Shown here piece by piece: positions 1 to 4,302 of a stretch of 7,740 nt of DNA (position 1 is its first letter; each line of letters starts with the position of its first letter). Source of the stretch: Candidatus Cryptobacteroides faecihippi (GTDB taxonomy: Bacteria > Bacteroidota > Bacteroidia > Bacteroidales > UBA932); contig JAGHSC010000032.1 of the NCBI GenBank assembly GCA_018066065.1, forward strand, positions 1 through 7,740. The letters run 5' to 3'. The translations under genes were made by a program, and so were the position numbers. The notes under the pieces were generated by a model. It was not told the DNA's origin and ran no database searches. It was given only the letters and a program-made list of their open reading frames with translations.

Positions 1-35
1 ATCCAGAGGATATCGGTTACGGAGGAAAACTTTAA
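1..35 (+). CDS. Possible C-terminal tail of an upstream gene (partial)
   Basis: The reading frame starting at base 3 is open from the window edge and ends with TAA at 33-35, giving a tail of PEDIGYGGKL. The stop lies 12 bases before the ATG of the fimbrillin-like gene. The Gly-rich ending would suit a second fimbrillin-type protein, which often sit in tandem, but ten residues cannot prove a family. An alternative is the frame starting at base 1, which ends in TGA at 49-51 and would overlap the next ATG as ATGA. One of the two is probably real, because the 47 bases before the ATG show no promoter. The GGAGG at 21-25 is too far from the ATG at 48 to be its ribosome binding site. Confidence 0.3.
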   Translation, partial: PEDIGYGGKL

Positions 36-47
36 CATTTTAAAGCC

Positions 48-922
48 ATGAAACGAATCTACATAATTCTTGCAGGTTTGGCACTGTGCCTTTCATCATG
101 CAACAAAGAAAGCATCACGTCCTCAGAATCCCTTTCTGCTACAGCCTCCATAGATCAACAAAACACCAAGACTACCTATCAAGATAATGGAGCGGAATCC
201 GGGCTGAAAGTAGATTGGAGTCAGAATGAATCTTTCACCGCATACTACGAAGGAGGTTCACTCACTTTCAATAGAACATCAGGAAGTGCATTCGTTGCTA
301 CCGACGTGCCGGCCGGGGTTTCTGCGTCTACACCGTTTGTTGGGGTGTATGGCGAAAAGGTTACGGCTTATGATTATGCTACAGGAACTGTCACTATAGA
401 CTATAGCAACCAGGATGGAACGCTAGAGAATCTTGCCAAATATGACGCAATGGTAGCAACGTCGACCGTTGATGCCAGCGGCCTTCACTTCCCTTTCGCT
501 CATAAGAGCGCGTTCTTGAGAATCACTCTTCAGGATGATCCCGACACCGATGGTTCCCACAGAGATGAAGATAGTACCGATGATGGAAGAAAGTTTGTAA
601 AACTCTCGTTCAAGAACTGTAATCTGCTGGATGAAAAACCGCAGTACAGGGATTCACATCTGGTAGTAATTTTGTCGTATCGTTCAATTTGGCATCGGAG
701 CTGACGACAGGAGAGCGCCGGGTTGTTTATGTAGCAATACCTGCAATGAAGCTACAATATAAGAGCACACCATTCGGTGGCACAGGAGATATAATACCAG
801 AAGGATATTTCAAATCGGTGTCTTCCACCTCAACGAAGACTGTTACATTTGAAGCCGGTAAGGTATACGAGACCTCAATTACCTACTTCTGCGGCACATC
901 GCACAATATGATACAATGGTAA
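48..922 (+). pseudogene. Fimbrillin-family lipoprotein, frameshifted and interrupted at its 3' end
   Basis: Residues 1-18 form a lipoprotein leader (MKRIYIILAG... then LSSC, with Cys18 as the lipidated residue), so the product would be anchored in the outer membrane. The body resembles the Bacteroidales fimbrillin / Mfa-like family, which supplies shaft, tip or anchor subunits of type V pili. Typical marks are a DW.QNESF.AYY segment at about residues 55-68, an LHFPFAHKSAFLRI segment at 146-159, and YVAIPAM and VTFEAGKVYE near the C-terminus. The first frame runs 48-704. From about base 635 the fitting sequence continues in the next frame (DEK then TAVQGFTSGSNFVVSFNLASE) up to TAA at 920-922. 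Loss of one A in the run at 634-638 explains this; a TGA at 632-634 blocks entry to the second frame any earlier. Residues 163-182 form a very acidic insert. The last residues after ETSIT do not look like fimbrillin and probably come from the transposon left end. A sequencing error at the A run is possible. Confidence 0.72.
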
Positions 923-952
923 TGTTGAGTGAGTAAGAGTTATTCCTCAACA
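923..952 (+). promoter_or_regulatory. Hairpin with one bulged T over the tnpA start codon
   Basis: Left arm TGTTGAG-T-GAGTAA (923-936), loop GAG (937-939), right arm TTATTCCTCAACA (940-952). The arms pair over 13 positions with one G-T pair and a single unpaired T at 930. The GTG start of tnpA (929-931) is inside the stem. In mRNA this would hide the start from ribosomes; IS200 is known to limit transposase translation by such a structure. Imperfect palindromes with an extra-helical T are also the TnpA recognition elements at the ends of IS608-type transposons, so it could be the left-end DNA hairpin, or serve both roles. The pairing is seen directly; the roles are inferred. Confidence 0.6.
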
Positions 953-1333
953 GATAGGCACAAATACTATCTTAAATGCCACCTCATCTTCGTATGCAAA
1001 TACCGCAAGATACTACTTGAAGGAGGCATGCAACAGATAATCAAGGACATCTTCTTAAATATTGAGAAGATGTCCGATTTCGTTATTGAAGTAATGGAAA
1101 CGGACAAGGACCATATCCACATGCTTGTGTCTTATCCGCCGAATATATCAGTAACCTCTATTGTCAGGAGACTCAAGCAGGAAAGCACCCGCGAGATGTG
1201 GAAGCGGTATCCGGGGTGGCTGCGTCATCATTTCTGGAAAGAACGCACCTTCTGGAGCGATGGATACTTCGTCTGCTCCATTGGCGAAGCATCGCCCGAA
1301 ACCGTGCGAAGATACATCGAAAATCAAGGATAA
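929..1333 (+). CDS. tnpA: IS200/IS605-family Y1 (HUH) transposase TnpA
   Basis: The 134-residue protein is a single-strand-specific DNA transposase that cuts and rejoins transposon ends through a covalent phosphotyrosine link and works as a dimer. The N-terminus HKYYLKCHLIFVCKYRK (11-27) is typical of the family. The metal-binding HUH motif is H62-I-H64, and the region ISVTSIVRRLKQES (73-86) and FWSDGYFV (108-115) match the family core. The nucleophile is Tyr129 in RRYIENQ, with Gln133 four residues later, matching the Y/Q spacing in IS608 TnpA, so the active site looks complete. The protein stops one residue after that motif, about 20 residues shorter than the usual 150-155, so the C-terminal helix may be lost. 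GTG at 929 was chosen because TGA at 926-928 lies directly upstream in frame and the family N-terminus begins here. There is no clear ribosome binding site; the start is inside a hairpin. Confidence 0.9.
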   Translation: MSKSYSSTDRHKYYLKCHLIFVCKYRKILLEGGMQQIIKDIFLNIEKMSDFVIEVMETDKDHIHMLVSYPPNISVTSIVRRLKQESTREMWKRYPGWLRHHFWKERTFWSDGYFVCSIGEASPETVRRYIENQG

Positions 1334-1368
1334 TAGCAGATTCTTCACTAAATTAGGAACCGGAAACG

Positions 1369-1418
1369 ATGGCCGATTCATCCACAGAAGCTGAAGACTT
1401 CTGGGTTTTCTCGGCCAT
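1369..1418. repeat. Nested inverted repeat after tnpA (probable IS right-end hairpin or terminator-like structure)
   Basis: ATGGCCGA at 1369-1376 is matched perfectly by TCGGCCAT at 1411-1418. Inside it, CAGAAG (1385-1390) pairs with CTTCTG (1398-1403) around a 7-base loop. The two stems are separated by an internal loop of 8 and 7 bases. It starts 35 bases after the tnpA stop, where IS200-type elements carry their right-end hairpin. No T tract follows, so a classical intrinsic terminator is less likely. It does not resemble the left hairpin in sequence. Confidence 0.5.
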
Positions 1419-1484
1419 TACATTATAAATAGTTGGTATGATTCAAATCCCGAGACTCCTCCTCGCCATCCACCAATAATTCAT

Positions 1485-1492
1485 TATCTTTG
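1485..1492 (+). promoter_or_regulatory. Bacteroidetes -7 promoter element for rsmA
   Basis: TATCTTTG is an exact match to the Bacteroidetes sigma-ABfr -7 consensus TAnnTTTG. It lies 20 bases before the rsmA ATG, predicting a transcript start near 1497-1500 and a leader of only about 13-16 bases. No clear TTG-type -33 box stands at the usual distance upstream. It lies outside the presumed transposon, so rsmA expression need not depend on the element. Confidence 0.5.
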
Positions 1493-1512
1493 CAGGATAA
1501 AGCCAACCACAG

Positions 1513-2289
1513 ATGGAAGTTCGCGCAAAGAAGGCGCTCGGCCAGCATTTCCTGACTGACCAGAGCATCGCAAGAGGGATAGTAGACGCCCTGAAGGGCA
1601 ACAAGGTCCTTGAAGTCGGACCGGGAATGGGTGTGCTCACGCAGTACCTCCTCCCCCGCCCCGACACATTCTACAAGACTGTCGAGATCGACGGCGAGTC
1701 CGTCGTCTACCTCAAGAAGCACTATCCTTCCCTCGGGGACAACCTCATCGAAGGCGACTTCCTGAAGATGGACCTGGGCACGGTCTTCGAGGGTGAATAT
1801 TCAGTCATTGGAAACTTTCCCTACAACATCTCCTCGCAGATCTTCTTCAAGATCCTGGAGCACCGCGACCAGATTCCGGAAGTGGTGTGCATGATCCAGA
1901 AGGAAGTTGCGGAACGCATCGCCGAGAAGCCAGGCACCAAGACCTATGGCATCCTCTCAGTCTTCCTCCAGGCATGGTATGACATTGAATATCTCTTCAC
2001 GGTGGGCTCCGGTGCCTTCAATCCGCCGCCCAAGGTGCAGTCAGCAGTCATACGCCTCACGCGCAACTCCAGGACCTCTCTGGGATGCGACGAGAAGCTT
2101 TTCCGCACGATCGTGAAATCATCCTTCGGGATGAGGAGGAAGACCCTCAGGAACTCCCTCAAGCCAGTCATTTCATCCGCCATCGCATCCGGCGTCGCCG
2201 TGGACACGGCCGACCCGGTCTTCGACCTCCGCCCGGAAAGGCTCGGGGTCGAGGACTTCATCGAACTGACAAACAGACTCAAGCCATAG
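1513..2289 (+). CDS. rsmA: 16S rRNA (adenine1518-N6/adenine1519-N6)-dimethyltransferase RsmA (KsgA)
   Basis: This cytoplasmic enzyme uses four S-adenosylmethionine molecules to dimethylate the two adjacent adenines in the helix 45 loop of 16S rRNA, a late step and checkpoint in 30S subunit assembly; its loss gives kasugamycin resistance. The 258-residue length is normal for the compact Bacteroidetes form. Visible motifs are KKALGQHFL (6-14) at the N-terminus, the SAM-binding loop EVGPGMGVLT (34-43), the acidic ribose-binding EID (58-60), the catalytic NFPYN motif (101-105), FNPPPKVQSAV (169-179) and the C-terminal RNA-binding helical domain with FGMRRKTLRN (205-214) and RPERLGVEDF (240-249). 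The ATG at 1513 gives the expected N-terminus. The next gene starts 30 bases after its TAG, so the two are probably co-transcribed from the promoter at 1485. Codons are markedly GC-ending compared with the region to the left. Confidence 0.97.
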   Translation: MEVRAKKALGQHFLTDQSIARGIVDALKGNKVLEVGPGMGVLTQYLLPRPDTFYKTVEIDGESVVYLKKHYPSLGDNLIEGDFLKMDLGTVFEGEYSVIGNFPYNISSQIFFKILEHRDQIPEVVCMIQKEVAERIAEKPGTKTYGILSVFLQAWYDIEYLFTVGSGAFNPPPKVQSAVIRLTRNSRTSLGCDEKLFRTIVKSSFGMRRKTLRNSLKPVISSAIASGVAVDTADPVFDLRPERLGVEDFIELTNRLKP

Positions 2290-2319
2290 TCAGGAACCAT
2301 TCCGAGACTCTCCAGTAAA

Positions 2320-4302
2320 ATGAAAAGAAACAGCAGATCTTTCAGCATAGCGATTGCAGTCCTTGCCCTGTTCATGCTTGCAGGGGCCTGCAGCACCCAG
2401 AAGAAACTCGCAAGGATCGAAAGGGGTCAGACCACCTTCGACCTTTCCCTCGCAAAGGACGGCTACGTCCCGACCCTGAAGAACGAGGCCGTCACCAGGG
2501 ACACCCTGAAGATTGTCGAGGATGACGGAAAGGAGATTCTCATCATGAAGGCAATCAAGGATGACGACGGGGACATGGTGGCCACCGACGTGATCGATGC
2601 CGCCGTGGTGACCGCCCGCTTCCGCAACATCGCCGAACGCAACGGAAAGGTGGACCTTGCCTTCCAGGTAAGGGTACCTGCCGCGATGCAGGACAGCAAG
2701 TGGCAGCTGAGGTTCTACCCGGACATGTTCGTCCTTGGCGACAGCATCAGGCTCGACCCTGTGATCATCACCGGAACAGCCTACAGGAAAGCTCAGCTGA
2801 AGGGTTACCAGCAGTACGAGAAATTCCTTTCGAAGATCGTCAGCGATTCCACCAAGTTCATCAACATCAAGCAGCTTGAGCTCTTCCTGAAGAGAAACAT
2901 CCCTCAGGTCTATGCCTTCAAGACGGACTCGACCTACGTGGCCGACGAAGTGTTCATGTCCTACTACGGCGTCAGCGAGCAGCAGGCCATCGACCACTAC
3001 ACCAACAAGTTCGCAAAGAACCTCAACGACCGTCGCAAGGCCAACAGGGACAAGAAGTACCGCAAGTACGTCAAGGCTCCGATCGTCACCGAAGGCATCA
3101 GGCTGGACACCGTGATGGTCTCCCCTGCCGGAGAGTTCATCTACAACTACATCCAGACGATCAACACCAGGCCGAAGCTCCGCAAGGTCGACATCGTCCT
3201 CTCCGGAGACATCTACGAGCAGGACAAGGTTCTCTACAGGATCCCTCGCAGCGAACCTCTGACGTTCTACATCAGTTCTGTCTCATCCTTCACGGACAAC
3301 AGGGAGCGCTACCTGACCAAGGTGATCGAGCGTCGCGTGGAGGCCAACACGGCCTGCTACGTCGAGTTCGGCACGGGCAGGACCGATGTCAACGAGAACC
3401 TTGGCAACAACCGCCAGGAGATCTCCAGGATCAAGAGGAACCTAGGCGACCTGATGCTCAACAAGACCTTCGAGCTCGATTCGATCATCGTGACGGCTTC
3501 GGCTTCTCCGGAAGGCAATGTCAAGATGAACCACAGGCTCTCCGAACAGCGAAGCGAGTCCATTTCCAGGTACTTCCGAGGATTCATGAAGGAGTTCCAG
3601 GACTCTCTCGACCGTGAGCAGGGATTCAATGTGGATGAGCAGGGAAGGATCAGCCGCAGGAAGAGAACCTCCATCCAGTTCAAGAGCCGCAGCAACGGCG
3701 AGAACTGGAAGATGCTCGACGCACTTGTCGAGGCGGACACAATCCTCACCAGCGACGAGAAGTCTGAATATTCAAGAGCCTGCGGCATCAAGGATCTCGA
3801 CCTCAGGGAGGCGCAGCTGCAGAAGCAGCCTTCCTACAAGTACCTGCGCGAGTCTCTCTACCCTCACCTGCGCACGGTGAAGTTCAACTTCTACCTCCAC
3901 AGGGCAGGAATGGTCAAGGACACCGTCCACACCACCGTGATCGATTCTCTCTACATGACCGGAGTCCAGCTCCTCAGGGACATGGACTACCTGGCTGCAC
4001 TCAGCTACCTCCAGCCTTACAAAGACTTCAACACGGCAGTGGCCTACACCGGCCTTGGACGCGACAGAAGTGCCCTCGAGATCCTGGAGCCGATGAAGCG
4101 CACCGCTCAGGTGAACTACCTGCTGGCCATCCTCTACTCCCGTCTGGGAGATGCCCAGAAGGCAGTGGAATGCTACATGCGCTCATGCAAGCAGGATCAC
4201 GGCTACGTCTACCGCGGCAACCTCGACCCTGAGATCTCAGCCCTCATCAAGATGTACGGCCTGAACCAGGAGCCTGACGACCTGGAAGACGACCTGAACT
4301 AG
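2320..4302 (+). CDS. Lipoprotein with OmpA-like domain and TPR-like C-terminus
   Basis: The 660-residue protein has a lipoprotein leader (residues 1-23, LAGAC with Cys24 lipidated, followed by STQKK). The lack of acidic residues after Cys argues for a periplasm-facing anchor rather than surface display. Residues 90-340 form a mixed beta-rich region that I cannot assign. Residues 346-420 resemble the peptidoglycan-binding OmpA-like fold: ACYVEFGTGRTDV (345-357), DSIIVTASASPEGN (387-400) and NHRLSEQRSESISRYF (404-419). The fold seems to resume at LYPHLRTVKFNFYL (513-526) after an insert at 420-505. Residues 545-631 contain TPR-like helical pairs, clearest in VNYLLAILYSRLGDAQKAVECY (598-619, residues quoted in part as the TPR core). 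A role linking outer membrane and cell wall, or scaffolding, is inferred. The start gives a clean signal peptide, with no clear ribosome binding site. The stop overlaps the convergent LRR gene by four bases. Confidence 0.82.
   Translation: MKRNSRSFSIAIAVLALFMLAGACSTQKKLARIERGQTTFDLSLAKDGYVPTLKNEAVTRDTLKIVEDDGKEILIMKAIKDDDGDMVATDVIDAAVVTARFRNIAERNGKVDLAFQVRVPAAMQDSKWQLRFYPDMFVLGDSIRLDPVIITGTAYRKAQLKGYQQYEKFLSKIVSDSTKFINIKQLELFLKRNIPQVYAFKTDSTYVADEVFMSYYGVSEQQAIDHYTNKFAKNLNDRRKANRDKKYRKYVKAPIVTEGIRLDTVMVSPAGEFIYNYIQTINTRPKLRKVDIVLSGDIYEQDKVLYRIPRSEPLTFYISSVSSFTDNRERYLTKVIERRVEANTACYVEFGTGRTDVNENLGNNRQEISRIKRNLGDLMLNKTFELDSIIVTASASPEGNVKMNHRLSEQRSESISRYFRGFMKEFQDSLDREQGFNVDEQGRISRRKRTSIQFKSRSNGENWKMLDALVEADTILTSDEKSEYSRACGIKDLDLREAQLQKQPSYKYLRESLYPHLRTVKFNFYLHRAGMVKDTVHTTVIDSLYMTGVQLLRDMDYLAALSYLQPYKDFNTAVAYTGLGRDRSALEILEPMKRTAQVNYLLAILYSRLGDAQKAVECYMRSCKQDHGYVYRGNLDPEISALIKMYGLNQEPDDLEDDLN
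4299..4302. other. CTAG shared by the stop codons of two convergent genes
   Basis: The + strand gene ends in TAG at 4300-4302 and the - strand gene ends in TAG read from 4301 to 4299. The palindromic CTAG therefore encodes both stops and the genes overlap tail to tail by four bases. No intergenic space is left for a bidirectional terminator, so each transcript must end inside the other gene and their 3' ends would be complementary. Confidence 0.9.

Larger units (their letters stand above)
883..1421 (+). mobile_element. IS200/IS605-type insertion sequence carrying tnpA only (ends approximate)
   Basis: The element is defined by its Y1 transposase gene, a strong hairpin over the tnpA start and an inverted repeat just after the tnpA stop. 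Such compact single-gene elements of roughly 0.5-0.7 kb are the IS200 group; they move as single-stranded DNA and make no target duplication. There is no tnpB/IscB-like gene. The ends given are an inference: the pentamer ATTAC occurs at 878-882 and again at 1417-1421. Removing 883-1421 would let the interrupted fimbrillin frame finish as ETSITL followed by TAA. The true ends could differ by tens of bases. The element lies between the broken fimbrillin gene and the promoter of rsmA. Confidence 0.55.

Noticed and set aside
634..638. Programmed -1 ribosomal frameshifting at the A run of the fimbrillin gene.
   Set aside because: The zero-frame codons GAT GAA AAA do not form an X XXY YYZ slippery heptamer. 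I saw no clear downstream stem. A simple one-base loss explains the data better.
844..851. TACATTTG, a match to the -7 promoter consensus upstream of tnpA.
   Set aside because: It lies inside fimbrillin coding sequence with no -33 partner, outside the likely transposon, and such an 8-mer pattern with two free bases is expected by chance.
1419..1560. An open frame after the transposon reading INSWYDSNPE as a possible leftover of the fimbrillin C-terminus.
   Set aside because: It runs on through the rsmA promoter into the rsmA gene, and the alternative junction giving ETSITL plus stop is simpler.
1450..2310. The 9-mer CCGAGACTC occurring at 1450-1458 and 2302-2310, before rsmA and before the lipoprotein gene.
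   Set aside because: Only two copies, at different distances from the starts and with no symmetry; likely chance.
2290..2997. A 235-codon open frame on the - strand opposite the start of the 660-residue lipoprotein gene.
   Set aside because: It lies opposite a strongly codon-biased real gene, has no recognisable domain, and runs across the short rsmA-lipoprotein gap. It is a product of GC-ending codons.
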